Positions 25,744 through 33,505 of a DNA stretch of 41,937 nt are shown in pieces. Every line of letters starts with the position of its first letter. The first letter of the stretch is position 1. Source of the DNA: an uncultured Bacilli bacterium (lineage in GTDB: Bacteria; Bacillota_I; Bacilli_A; RF39; UBA660). The notes below the pieces were generated by a model that saw only the letters and a program-made list of their open reading frames with translations, did not search any database and was not told where the DNA came from. The position numbers and the translations under genes were made by a program. The stretch covers positions 1 to 41,937 of the forward strand of contig CAKOIY010000003.1 in NCBI GenBank assembly GCA_934087515.1, given 5' to 3'.

Positions 25744-26364
25744 TTAAACATCTATATTAACTTTAAATCCAAAATTTAAAGTATTACCAAGTTTAGAACT
25801 CCAAATCTTAAGAACATACTTATCAGAACCATTAGTCCCAATACTAGTACTATAAACATTATTAACAACCAAATTCTTCAAATTGCCCTCAGAAACAACA
25901 TTATCATTTCTATACAAAGCATAATTAATTAAAGAAATATCATTAACAGCATTAAAATTAGTATTTTCAATATCAACAGAATACTTTAAACTAACTGGAT
26001 TATTATTACTAACAGAAAAATCATAAGCAAAAGCATTATCAAGACTATTATATTTCGTAAAAGACTTAATTGAGCCTCCATAATCACTATTAGAATGCGT
26101 AACAAACAAATCATACTTAGTAACAATACCAGCATTATTATTAGCATCCTTATCTAAATAAGCAAATCCAAAAAACGCCGATATAACAGAAAGTAAAATA
26201 AGAATAATAGCAAGTACTATCAAAAACCTAGTTCGCCTAATCCTAACACCATTATCAACATAAATAATATCAGATGTTCCAAGTTTACTATGAAGTTCAC
26301 TTTCAGGAACCTCCTCCTGAAAAGTCATATCAGATGTTCTAGTATCAAAATCATTCCTCATCAT
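25744..26364 (-). CDS. TasA-like anchored surface protein with cytoplasmic N-terminal extension
   Basis: 206 residues. About 45 cytoplasmic residues precede a membrane helix (about 46-70). An extracytoplasmic beta-rich domain ends in YVLKIWSSKLGNTLNFGFKVNIDV-type sequence (Y-V-L-K-I-W, then K-V-N-I-D). The same C-terminal signature occurs in the proteins at 27001 (FRMW...KVVVD) and 28669 (LRMW...KVNVD), so it is a divergent paralogue of the same domain. It lacks the PTSDA motif. Its start lies 14 bases inside the end of the signal-peptidase gene, indicating translational coupling with SipW. Function unknown; a matrix- or fibre-associated minor component is possible. Confidence 0.72.
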   Translation of the reverse strand: MMRNDFDTRTSDMTFQEEVPESELHSKLGTSDIIYVDNGVRIRRTRFLIVLAIILILLSVISAFFGFAYLDKDANNNAGIVTKYDLFVTHSNSDYGGSIKSFTKYNSLDNAFAYDFSVSNNNPVSLKYSVDIENTNFNAVNDISLINYALYRNDNVVSEGNLKNLVVNNVYSTSIGTNGSDKYVLKIWSSKLGNTLNFGFKVNIDV

Positions 26365-26980
26365 CCTCTACCACCTCTTTTAATTTCTTTCTCGCTTCCT
26401 CAGTCCTATCATCTTTTTTAACTAAATTCTTACCCCTAGAAGCAACATTTCTAATAAGTTTAAGAATATCATAAATAACAACACCTAAACATGGTAAAAT
26501 AACAACAGCAATCCAACCAGTCTTACTAACTAAAAATTGTTGAATATAACCAGCCTTAGGAATCTTAATCAAAACCTTTCCTAAAACATTATCACCACCA
26601 ATAACCTCACTATCAGCAGTATTATTATTATCACCCTTAGTCCTATAAGAATAAGAATTATTAACATTAAAAATCTCTTGAACACGGTGAGTAACAGTTA
26701 TACCACCATTCTTATCAGAAATAAAAGTAATAACATCTCCAACATTATACTTATCATTATCCTCTTTATAAGTAATTACTATATCCCCAGCCTTAATAGT
26801 AGGATACATACTTTGAGTAAGAATAGTATAAAAGTTAATCTTAACATCTCCTAATTTATCATTACTAGCAAGAAAATTAACTCTAACAATATATATAACT
26901 ATCAAAGCAATTAATAAAACTAAAACAACAAATACAGCAGAAGATATAATCTTTAAAATTCTATTAATAACATTCTTCAC
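26351..26980 (-). CDS. sipW: SipW-type (ER-like, S26B) signal peptidase
   Basis: A 209-residue membrane serine protease. From the GTG at 26980 the catalytic Ser is residue 57 in LTQSMYPTI. The general base is a His (98, in ITVTHRVQE) rather than Lys, which defines the SipW/ER-type class. Helices lie near the N-terminus (about 10-33) and C-terminus (about 160-185). B. subtilis SipW cleaves the matrix proteins TasA and TapA. Here it is embedded among four TasA-like genes, its likely substrates. GTG at 26980 is chosen over TTG at 26989 because AAAGGG lies nine bases before the former and touches the latter. It stops with TGA. Confidence 0.9.
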   Translation of the reverse strand: MKNVINRILKIISSAVFVVLVLLIALIVIYIVRVNFLASNDKLGDVKINFYTILTQSMYPTIKAGDIVITYKEDNDKYNVGDVITFISDKNGGITVTHRVQEIFNVNNSYSYRTKGDNNNTADSEVIGGDNVLGKVLIKIPKAGYIQQFLVSKTGWIAVVILPCLGVVIYDILKLIRNVASRGKNLVKKDDRTEEARKKLKEVVEDDEE

Positions 26981-27000
26981 ATAAACCAACCCTTTCTAGA

Positions 27001-27813
27001 CTATCTATAATAAGCATCAACAACAACCTTACAAGCAAAACTTAAAGGCTTACTACCAATATTAGCCTTAGAAGAAAGCCACATTCTAAACACATAATCT
27101 CCACTAAACTTAGAATTAACAACATTCCTATAAATAACCTTAGCACCTTTACGATAAGAACTATTAGGTAAACTACTAAAATTATTAACCTTACTATCTA
27201 AAACAGAAACTTCCTTACCATTTTCAGTAAGATTAACTCTAACATCACTTTGCTTTATAGTATTACCAGCAATAGGAACAAGAGATATTTCATAAACAAT
27301 ACTACCCTTTTTTTTCTTAATTTTAGAAGAAACATTAAAATCAAAATATTCCTTATCACCAGTAAGTTTTTTACCAACAGCATCACTAGTAGGTAAAACA
27401 TTATTCATATTTATGTAATTAGAACCTTCATTAAAAGAGAACAATACAGACCCAATAGTAGGATCAATAGGTCTAACAGGATTACGATTATTATTAGAAG
27501 GCTTTTTATTATCAGTATTATTATCCCCATTACTAGGCTTTTTATTATCAGAAGGATTATCATTATCACCATTATCATCAATAACAACATCCACACCAAC
27601 ATCAATCAAATTCTTCTTACCACCATCATAATAAGTATCAAAAACAGCAAAAGAAATAGAAGCTACTAAAAATATTAAACAAATCAAAAACAACAAAATT
27701 AACCAAAAATACTTTCTAGACTCATCATCCTTATTAACAGTTAAAATCTCATCCGCAACATTATCAGCAACTTTCCTCTCCTCAAAAGGAAACTTATCCT
27801 TATCTTCTTTCAT
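27001..27813 (-). CDS. TasA-like surface protein with Asn/Lys/Pro linker
   Basis: 270 residues from ATG 27813 (AGGTGA upstream). About 35 charged cytoplasmic residues precede a membrane helix (about 36-58), then SFAVFDTYYDGG. A low-complexity linker of Asn, Asp, Lys, Pro follows (about 80-115, containing two copies of NKKPSN), then the globular domain. That domain shares VLPTSDAVGKKL, EYFDFNVSSK, VFRMW and KVVVDA with the protein at 28669 and so is a paralogue. The linker would hold the domain away from the cell like a stalk. It is followed 11 bases later by sipW. Confidence 0.78.
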   Translation of the reverse strand: MKEDKDKFPFEERKVADNVADEILTVNKDDESRKYFWLILLFLICLIFLVASISFAVFDTYYDGGKKNLIDVGVDVVIDDNGDNDNPSDNKKPSNGDNNTDNKKPSNNNRNPVRPIDPTIGSVLFSFNEGSNYINMNNVLPTSDAVGKKLTGDKEYFDFNVSSKIKKKKGSIVYEISLVPIAGNTIKQSDVRVNLTENGKEVSVLDSKVNNFSSLPNSSYRKGAKVIYRNVVNSKFSGDYVFRMWLSSKANIGSKPLSFACKVVVDAYYR

Positions 27814-27827
27814 TAGAATCACCTACT

Positions 27828-27833
27828 ATTATA
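27828..27833 (-). promoter_or_regulatory. Possible -10 box for the 27001-24496 operon
   Basis: A perfect TATAAT lies close upstream of the 27813 start, after the terminator at 27903-27926. The best -35 at 17 bases is TTGTGG, a weak match. Confidence 0.35.
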
Positions 27834-27902
27834 CTTATACTAATATACTACCACAAATAAAATAAATTTAAAAGAAAAAAACAAAAAGAAAATCATAATT
27901 GA

Positions 27903-27927
27903 CAAAAAAAAACTTCCGAAGAAGTCT
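27903..27927 (-). terminator. Strong terminator with UUCG tetraloop after the 27939 gene
   Basis: ACTTC-TTCG-GAAGT followed by nine T on the minus strand. The C(UUCG)G tetraloop is exceptionally stable. It separates the two major TasA-like genes from the downstream sipW operon. Confidence 0.9.
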
Positions 27928-27938
27928 TTATCTCACTA

Positions 27939-28625
27939 TTAAGCTTGAACAGCTTTAACAGTAATTTTGAAACTAAATGTTTCAGATCCAGTTGTCTTAG
28001 TTTGAGTAGTACCTTTAGAAGCATCAGTAGTAGCATTTTCTCCAGTAGTATCAGTAGCTGTAGGTAATTTATAATTATCAGCTACATAAGCTAATACTTT
28101 ATAATTATCAGTTTGACCACTTGTAGTAAGAGTACCACCAGTTAAACCATATTCAGTTAATAAACCATTAGGAGCAGCAGTAGTCTTAAGTGAACCAATA
28201 GTAACACCAGAAGTTAAAGAAGCAGCTCCTTTAGTATTACCAACTATAACTTTACCAGTACCATCTAAAAGTGCAATTTTAACATAATCTTCAGTCAAAG
28301 TAGCACCTGCAGTAATATCAGATACAGCTAAATCATATTTGATATTCATTTGAGCAGTACCCCAAGTAGCAGTTACACCAAAATCAGCCTTAGCATCAGT
28401 TTGTGCAACACCCTTAGCATCACTCATTGGATATTTATTAGAAACTGTAAAGTTATTAGTACCAGCTTTGAAGTTCATTGTAACAGTACCAGTAGTAATT
28501 ACGTTATCCTTAGTACCAGTACCAGTAAATGAATACATTGCAAACGAAACTCCAACAACAGCAATAACTAAAACTAATATACCAACAATTGATAAAATTA
28601 GAGTCTTTTTATTGTTATTTTCCAT
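27939..28625 (-). CDS. TasA/camelysin-like major surface protein
   Basis: 228 residues with a short N-terminus, a signal-anchor helix (about 8-30) and then GVSFAMYSFTGTGTKDNVITTGTV. This SFA-x-Y ... ITTG pattern is the SipW-dependent signal and mature N-terminus seen in its neighbours. The mature part is rich in Thr, Ala, Gly and Lys, has no Cys, carries YPMSDAKG (related to PTSDAxG), and ends with FSFKITVKAVQA. Predicted beta-rich; in B. subtilis TasA such proteins form matrix fibres. Base composition is balanced like secA and ftsH, suggesting high expression. It is co-transcribed with the 28669 gene. Confidence 0.78.
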   Translation of the reverse strand: MENNNKKTLILSIVGILVLVIAVVGVSFAMYSFTGTGTKDNVITTGTVTMNFKAGTNNFTVSNKYPMSDAKGVAQTDAKADFGVTATWGTAQMNIKYDLAVSDITAGATLTEDYVKIALLDGTGKVIVGNTKGAASLTSGVTIGSLKTTAAPNGLLTEYGLTGGTLTTSGQTDNYKVLAYVADNYKLPTATDTTGENATTDASKGTTQTKTTGSETFSFKITVKAVQA

Positions 28626-28668
28626 AAATGTCTCCTTTCATAATTTTAAAATATACTTCCAATTATTA

Positions 28669-29289
28669 TTAAGCAATTGGAGTTACGGCAGAGTCAACAT
28701 TAACTTTTGCCTTATAAGTTTTTGAAGTTGTATTATCTACAGCAACATTTTCAGCAACCCACATTCTAAGAACATAACTACTAGTTTTAGCTTCTTCTCC
28801 AGTTTTAGTATATACATCTGAATCAGTATGTAATACAAATGAACCAGCACGTCCATCACTAGGAGCTAGAGCAGATACAGTCTTAGCATCAGTAGCAGGT
28901 GTTTCACTAACTGCAACTCCACCTTTTGTTAAATATACTTTAACTTCATCATTCTTAAGAGAATTATTAGCATCTGGTGTTAAAGTAATTGTATAAGGTA
29001 CAGTTAAAGCATTAGTAGCCTTAGTAGAAACTGTAAAATCAAAAGTTTTTCCAGCACCACTTAATGCAGAACCAATAGCATCACTAGTAGGCATTGCATC
29101 TGGTATATTAATTACATTGTTAGATTCAGTATAACTAACCATAATAGTACCAGTAGAAATTGAGTTAGCATCACTCTTAAATGTAGTAGAATAAGCAGCA
29201 AATGATATACCGATTACAGCAACTACAAGAATTGCAACACCAAGAACTGATAGTAGTACTTTCTTTTGACTATTTTCTTTCATTTCCAT
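28669..29289 (-). CDS. TasA/camelysin-like major surface protein
   Basis: 206 residues: signal-anchor helix (about 11-32), then GISFAAYSTTFKSDANSISTGTI, the SipW-type signal region. The mature beta-rich domain contains AMPTSDAIGSALSG, KTFDFTVSTK, YVLRMWVAEN and a final KVNVDSAV. It has no Cys and is rich in Thr, Ala, Val and Asp. The domain is shared with the proteins at 27001 and (more weakly) 25744. It is the first gene of the cassette, has a good promoter and AGGAGG, and lies 43 bases before its partner at 27939. Probable role: main subunit of a secreted fibre or coat. Confidence 0.8.
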   Translation of the reverse strand: MEMKENSQKKVLLSVLGVAILVVAVIGISFAAYSTTFKSDANSISTGTIMVSYTESNNVINIPDAMPTSDAIGSALSGAGKTFDFTVSTKATNALTVPYTITLTPDANNSLKNDEVKVYLTKGGVAVSETPATDAKTVSALAPSDGRAGSFVLHTDSDVYTKTGEEAKTSSYVLRMWVAENVAVDNTTSKTYKAKVNVDSAVTPIA

Positions 29290-29312
29290 AACTTTCCTCC
29301 TTTACTATAACA

Positions 29313-29341
29313 ATAGTACAATATCAAAACACAAAAATCAA
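29313..29341 (-). promoter_or_regulatory. Promoter for the two major TasA-like genes
   Basis: TTGATT (29336-29341) and TACTAT (29313-29318) with a 17-base spacer on the minus strand, about 25 bases upstream of the ATG. Confidence 0.6.
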
Positions 29342-29382
29342 TATTTTTTTTGGAATTTTTTCATAATTTTATCACAAAAAAA

Positions 29383-29410
29383 CAAAAAAACGCGTTTTTT
29401 ACGCGTTTTA
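29383..29410 (-). terminator. Terminator of the 3D-domain gene
   Basis: Nine-pair stem AAAACGCGT / ACGCGTTTT with an A-rich loop and a T-run on the minus strand; the stop codon is in the first arm. Confidence 0.85.
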
Positions 29411-30025
29411 ATAACCATATCTTACAATATCAAATGTAACATTGTTTACACTTGACACAGGAGAACTCGCTCTAGCACTAGTTTTTAAAAGATCAACCAT
29501 ATTGCCATCAACACCTCTATCAAGAACAATCGCATACATTCCATCAGGATCATAAGCACTAACATTAATTCTAATAACACTACCACAAGGTATAGTAGAA
29601 CTCATCGCAACAATCCTAAGTTTACCATATTCACTATCATTATAATAAATATTACCATTTCTAGCATCTTGACCATTACATCCTAAATGACCTCCACACT
29701 CTGGACAATCCGGACCATAATGCACAAGCTTGCCCACAAAACTAGTAGGATAATACTTAGAATTATAAACAGCATCCTCAAAACTACTATACATAACCGG
29801 AGACAAAGTCTTTTTATCTAACTTTTGAAAAGAATCCACAAGTTCCTTAGTAGAAACAGTCTTACCCAAATTATTATTTAATGCCTTAGTATCTTTAAAA
29901 GTTTGATTATCCAAACTCATAATTCCTACTACCCCAGCACAAATAAAAACAATACCAAAGACATATAAAACACCTGATAATAACTTAGGTATAATATTAC
30001 GTCTTAATTTACTCTTCTTTGCCAA
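29408..30025 (-). CDS. Exported 3D-domain protein (YabE/Rpf-like C-terminal domain)
   Basis: 205 residues: basic N-terminus, signal-anchor helix (about 13-36), a spacer, and a C-terminal 3D domain containing GSVIRINVSAYDPDGMYAIVLDRGVDGNMVDLL-type sequence with the conserved aspartates. Cysteines in GPDCPECGGHLGC may bind metal or form disulfides. 3D domains occur in lytic transglycosylase-like cell-wall enzymes. Its place after tatD matches B. subtilis yabE, but the G5 and DUF348 parts are missing. TTG at 30025 is the likely start, as GGAGGTGG lies eight bases upstream; the TTG at 30040 overlaps that site. Confidence 0.85.
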   Translation of the reverse strand: MAKKSKLRRNIIPKLLSGVLYVFGIVFICAGVVGIMSLDNQTFKDTKALNNNLGKTVSTKELVDSFQKLDKKTLSPVMYSSFEDAVYNSKYYPTSFVGKLVHYGPDCPECGGHLGCNGQDARNGNIYYNDSEYGKLRIVAMSSTIPCGSVIRINVSAYDPDGMYAIVLDRGVDGNMVDLLKTSARASSPVSSVNNVTFDIVRYGY

Positions 30026-30055
30026 ACTGGCCACCTCCAAGTAATTAAAATTCTA

Positions 30056-30808
30056 TCACAAATAAACATCTAAGTCAAACAAACGACAAGCATTACCAGT
30101 AGTTACCAATGAAACCTCATCAAAACTAATCCCCAAATATTCAGAAATAAAATCACAAATATACCTCACATTACAAGGCTCATTAACCTCACCTCTATAA
30201 GGAGACAAATAAGGAGAATCAGTCTCTAAAACAATCTTACTAAGACCAATTTCCTTAACAACATCCTTAAGTTTACTATTCTTAAAAGTAACAACACCAC
30301 CAATACCCAAATAATACCCCAAAGACAAATACTTTTTAGCAACTTCAACACTACCAGAAAAACAATGAATAACACCCTTAAGATTATATTCCTTTAAAAT
30401 ATTATATGTATCAAGAAAAGCATCACGTGTATGAATAACAACAGGAAGATTATATCTAGCAGCAAGATCAAGTTGAAATCTAAAAAGTTCAATCTGCTTA
30501 TCCCTATCATCCTTACCATAATGATAATCAAGACCAATCTCCCCAATTGCAACCACCCTATCAAGCTTAATTAAATCTTCCAAATAATTCAAATCCTCAT
30601 CACTAACATCTAAAGCACAACTAGGATGATAACCAACACTTAAAAAAACATTATCATAAGTATCAAGAAGTTTTTCATTAAACTTATTATCAACCAAATC
30701 ACTACCACTAACAATTAAATACTTAACCCCAGCATCCCTTGCCCTACTTATAACCTCATCAATATCATAATCCTCATTAAACAAATGCAAATGCGTATCA
30801 ATAAGCAT
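30056..30808 (-). CDS. tatD: TatD family metal-dependent DNase
   Basis: A 250-residue TIM-barrel hydrolase. Metal ligands are visible: DTHLHLF at the N-terminus, GEIGLDYH, VVIHTRDA, GVIHCFSGS, and ETDSPYLSP. TatD proteins are 3'-5' exonucleases acting on DNA and some RNA, linked to repair and DNA turnover. It follows metG as in B. subtilis metS-yabD. AGGAGG precedes the ATG. A terminator lies only 26 bases upstream with no obvious new promoter, so it may rely on read-through. Confidence 0.93.
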   Translation of the reverse strand: MLIDTHLHLFNEDYDIDEVISRARDAGVKYLIVSGSDLVDNKFNEKLLDTYDNVFLSVGYHPSCALDVSDEDLNYLEDLIKLDRVVAIGEIGLDYHYGKDDRDKQIELFRFQLDLAARYNLPVVIHTRDAFLDTYNILKEYNLKGVIHCFSGSVEVAKKYLSLGYYLGIGGVVTFKNSKLKDVVKEIGLSKIVLETDSPYLSPYRGEVNEPCNVRYICDFISEYLGISFDEVSLVTTGNACRLFDLDVYL

Positions 30809-30833
30809 AATATAACCTCCTAAAACAATAAAT

Positions 30834-30857
30834 TAAAAAAGATACAAAAGTATCTAA
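30834..30857 (-). terminator. Terminator after the 46-codon membrane ORF
   Basis: AGATAC-TTTT-GTATCT followed by six T on the minus strand; the ORF's stop codon is part of the hairpin. Confidence 0.75.
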
Positions 30858-30994
30858 GACATCTTAATCCTAAAAATATAACCAAATAGTATCAAACTAT
30901 ATAAAACATTCCACATAGTTAAATCAAACACTATCATAGTTAAAAACAATACTGCTCCTAAAACACCAATAACTGCCTTACCATCAGTTAACAT
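30854..30994 (-). CDS. Small membrane protein, 46 residues, unknown
   Basis: The 293-base space between metG and tatD holds a small frame starting at ATG 30994 with GGGAGC nine bases upstream. It encodes MLTDGKAVIGVLGAVLFLTM and continues with a second hydrophobic helix ending FRIKMS. Two closely spaced membrane helices fill it. It has a -10 box upstream and a terminator exactly at its end, which argues for a genuine transcript. No family recognised. Confidence 0.6.
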   Translation of the reverse strand: MLTDGKAVIGVLGAVLFLTMIVFDLTMWNVLYSLILFGYIFRIKMS

Positions 30995-31033
30995 CTTTTA
31001 AGCTCCCTTCTTATTATTTTTAACTGCACCTTC

Positions 31034-31039
31034 ATTATA
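31034..31039 (-). promoter_or_regulatory. -10 box for the small membrane gene
   Basis: A perfect TATAAT, with TTGTAT 18 bases upstream as a possible -35. Confidence 0.4.
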
Positions 31040-31069
31040 AAAACAAAAAACATCAAAATACAATAAAAA

Positions 31070-31106
31070 AAGAGCATAAACATAACAGTTTACACAATTT
31101 TTTACT
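31070..31106 (-). terminator. Possible metG terminator
   Basis: GTAAAC-TGTTAT-GTTTAT with outer GAG/CTC pairs and then seven T on the minus strand. It begins at the metG stop codon. The stem is irregular. Confidence 0.4.
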
Positions 31107-32610
31107 CATCAATAGTAATTCTCTCAAATAAAACCTCTTGCTTATTAACCTTAAAATCACACTTGACATCAATATCACTAAAACTAACATTAGAAACACC
31201 AAGTTGCTTAAAAATCTTTTCACACGTTGAAGGAATAAATGGTTGAAGCAAAATAGCACAAATCCTAATAGACTCAAGCAAATTATATAAAACCTTTTCA
31301 AGCCTATCAATATCACCATTCTTATATAAAATCCAAGGAGTAGTCTCATCAACATACTTATTGCTTCTTCGTAAAACATCAAAAATAAGTGCTAACACCT
31401 CATTAACCTCATAATTACTCATCTTCTCATCAACCTTAGATCTAAGCGATTTAACACAAGAAATAAACTCAAAATCCTCTTCATAATCATTCTTATCACT
31501 AACACAACCATCAAAATACTTATTAGTCATAGCAATAGAACGATTAACCAAATTACCAAGAACATTAGCAAGATCACTATTAGTCCTAGTAACAAGAGCA
31601 TCTTCAGAAAAATTACCATCACTACCAAAAGGAACCTCTCTAAGAGCAAAATACCTAACAGCATCCACTCCATACTTAGTAATATATTCCCTAGGATCCT
31701 TATAATTTCCTAAAGACTTAGAAATCTTACCACCATTAATAACAAGCCACCCATGTCCAAACACCTGCTTAGGAAGAGGTAAATCAAGAGCCATCAAAAT
31801 ACAAGGCCAAATAATCGCATGAAACCTCACAATTTCCTTACCAACCAAATGCAAATCACAAGGCCAATACCTATTAAACTTATCAAATGACTCAGGATAA
31901 CCAAGCGAAGTAATATAATTAGTAAGAGCATCAAGCCAAACATAAACAACATGTTTCTTATCAAAAGGAACAGGAATTCCCCAATCAAAACTAGTCCTAG
32001 AAACACATAAATCTTGAAGACCAGGTTTGATAAAATTATTAATCATCTCATTTTTTCTAGAAATAGGAAGCAAAAAATTAGGATTAGCATCATAAAACTC
32101 AAGCAATCTATCAGCATACTTACTAAGTTTAAAGAAATAAGCCTCCTCCTTAACCAAATAAACATCACGTCCACAATCAGGACACTTTCCATCAATAAGT
32201 TGAGATTCAGTCCAAAAAGACTCACAAGGAGTACAATAAAGACCAGAATACTCACCTTTATAAATATCCCCTTGCTCATACAACTTCTCAAAAATCATTT
32301 GAACACGTCTTACATGATCCTCATCAGTAGTCCTAATAAAATAATCATAACTAATTCCCAAAGAACTCCACAAATCCTTAGCATCAGCAATAATTCCATC
32401 AACATATTCCTTTGGAGTTACCCCCGCTTCATTAGCCTTCTTCTCAATCTTTTCACCATGTTCATCCGTACCAGTTTGAAAATAAACATCATACCCAGCA
32501 AGTCTCTTATATCTAGCAATAGCATCAGCAATTATCGTAGTATAACAATGCCCAATATGAAAATTAGCACTAGGATAATAAATTGGTGTACTAATATAAA
32601 ATTTTTCCAT
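31102..32610 (-). CDS. metG: Methionyl-tRNA synthetase
   Basis: A class I synthetase of 502 residues: HIGH motif NFHIGHCYTT near the N-terminus, zinc knuckle CTPCESFW...CPDC in the connective peptide, KMSKS-type GGKISKSLGN near 300, and a helical anticodon-binding domain. It charges initiator and elongator tRNA-Met. The C-terminal Trbp111-like dimerisation domain of many Bacillus-type enzymes is missing. ATG at 32610 has AGGAGG upstream; earlier in-frame codons precede that site. A Met T-box leader controls it. Confidence 0.96.
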   Translation of the reverse strand: MEKFYISTPIYYPSANFHIGHCYTTIIADAIARYKRLAGYDVYFQTGTDEHGEKIEKKANEAGVTPKEYVDGIIADAKDLWSSLGISYDYFIRTTDEDHVRRVQMIFEKLYEQGDIYKGEYSGLYCTPCESFWTESQLIDGKCPDCGRDVYLVKEEAYFFKLSKYADRLLEFYDANPNFLLPISRKNEMINNFIKPGLQDLCVSRTSFDWGIPVPFDKKHVVYVWLDALTNYITSLGYPESFDKFNRYWPCDLHLVGKEIVRFHAIIWPCILMALDLPLPKQVFGHGWLVINGGKISKSLGNYKDPREYITKYGVDAVRYFALREVPFGSDGNFSEDALVTRTNSDLANVLGNLVNRSIAMTNKYFDGCVSDKNDYEEDFEFISCVKSLRSKVDEKMSNYEVNEVLALIFDVLRRSNKYVDETTPWILYKNGDIDRLEKVLYNLLESIRICAILLQPFIPSTCEKIFKQLGVSNVSFSDIDVKCDFKVNKQEVLFERITIDE

Positions 32611-32640
32611 AAATATCCTCCTTATATAAAAATATGACAA

Positions 32641-32838
32641 AAAAAAGAAATATTTCTAAGGACGAAATATCTCCGCGGTACCACCTTAATTCAAAAGCAA
32701 CTCATATAAATAACGGTAAAAACCGGGAAATCCAGCTCCAGAAATCATACAAAGAACAATATCAAGTATCTACTCGCACCAACATAGACTCTCTAAAACA
32801 TAAATACTATTCAAACTTTCCTTCATCACATTTACATA
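32641..32838 (-). promoter_or_regulatory. T-box riboswitch leader for metG (tRNA-Met)
   Basis: The minus strand carries the T-box core AGGTGGTACCGCG (32674-32686), a stem-I AGAGAG motif with GTTGGTGCGAG distal loop, and a terminator (GAGATATTTC / GAAATATTTCT and eight T, 32641-32672). The specifier codon is readable: ATG at 32746-32748, followed by A as usual, in TTTGTATGATTTCTGGAGC. Uncharged tRNA-Met would stabilise the antiterminator. Confidence 0.93.
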
Positions 32839-32844
32839 ACAAAA

Positions 32845-32873
32845 ATTATAACATAAAACAAAACACTATTCAA
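32845..32873 (-). promoter_or_regulatory. Promoter of the metG T-box leader
   Basis: TTGAAT (32868-32873) and a perfect extended -10 TGTTATAAT (TATAAT at 32845-32850) with 17-base spacing; the -35 overlaps the spoVT stop codon. Confidence 0.75.
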
Positions 32874-33393
32874 TATATTTTCCCAAAAACTTAGCAGCAA
32901 TAACCCCAGTCCTCAAAGAAAAACTATCTAAATCCTCAGAAACAGAAAAAATAATAACAGCTCCCTCAGCATCACCATTACTTATAATTGGAGCAATAAC
33001 ATAACCAGCATTCTCAAAAACACCATCAACAATAGAAATCCTAGCACTCCTAGAAGAACTAACAACAGTCCTACCCTGTATAATCTCATCAAGCTTAGAA
33101 GAAATAGACCTACCAAGATATTTCTTTCTAACATCACTAGAAACAGCAACTATTCTATCCCTATCAACAATAAGTACACTATCACCAATTTCAGAATAAA
33201 TAGAATCAACATAATCCTTATAAAAATCAGGTAACCCCTCCAAAGGAGAATACTTTTTCAAAACTATATTATCACTATTCAAAAATATCTCAACCGATTC
33301 CCCATCCTTTATTCTAAGCGTCTTTCTTATTTCCTTAGGAATAACAATTCTACCTAAATCATCAATCCTACGAATAACCCCAGTAGTCTTCAT
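32866..33393 (-). CDS. spoVT: Stage V sporulation regulator SpoVT
   Basis: 175 residues: an N-terminal AbrB-type swapped-hairpin DNA-binding domain (MKTTGVIRRIDDLGRIVIPK, EIRKTLRIKDGESVEI) and a C-terminal GAF-like domain (about 55-175). This two-domain form and length match B. subtilis SpoVT (178 residues), a forespore regulator of sigma-G genes. It lies downstream of mfd as in Bacillus, but is separated by a terminator and its own 160-base region containing an inverted repeat. A plain AbrB would lack the GAF part. Confidence 0.93.
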   Translation of the reverse strand: MKTTGVIRRIDDLGRIVIPKEIRKTLRIKDGESVEIFLNSDNIVLKKYSPLEGLPDFYKDYVDSIYSEIGDSVLIVDRDRIVAVSSDVRKKYLGRSISSKLDEIIQGRTVVSSSRSARISIVDGVFENAGYVIAPIISNGDAEGAVIIFSVSEDLDSFSLRTGVIAAKFLGKYIE

Positions 33394-33505
33394 TCAGAAA
33401 CCTCACTTTCACTATAATTATTTTTTACAAAAACTAAAAAAATATTCTATTTTTCAAAAAATAAGTTCTACTACTATTATAATATTTATAAGCATACAAA
33501 TTGCC

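Noticed and set aside
32014..32637. 207-codon plus-strand open frame opposite metG
   Set aside because: It is antisense to a clearly conserved synthetase, has low-complexity Ile/Ser/Thr/Asn composition expected from reading an AT-rich gene backwards, and no ribosome-binding site or family match.
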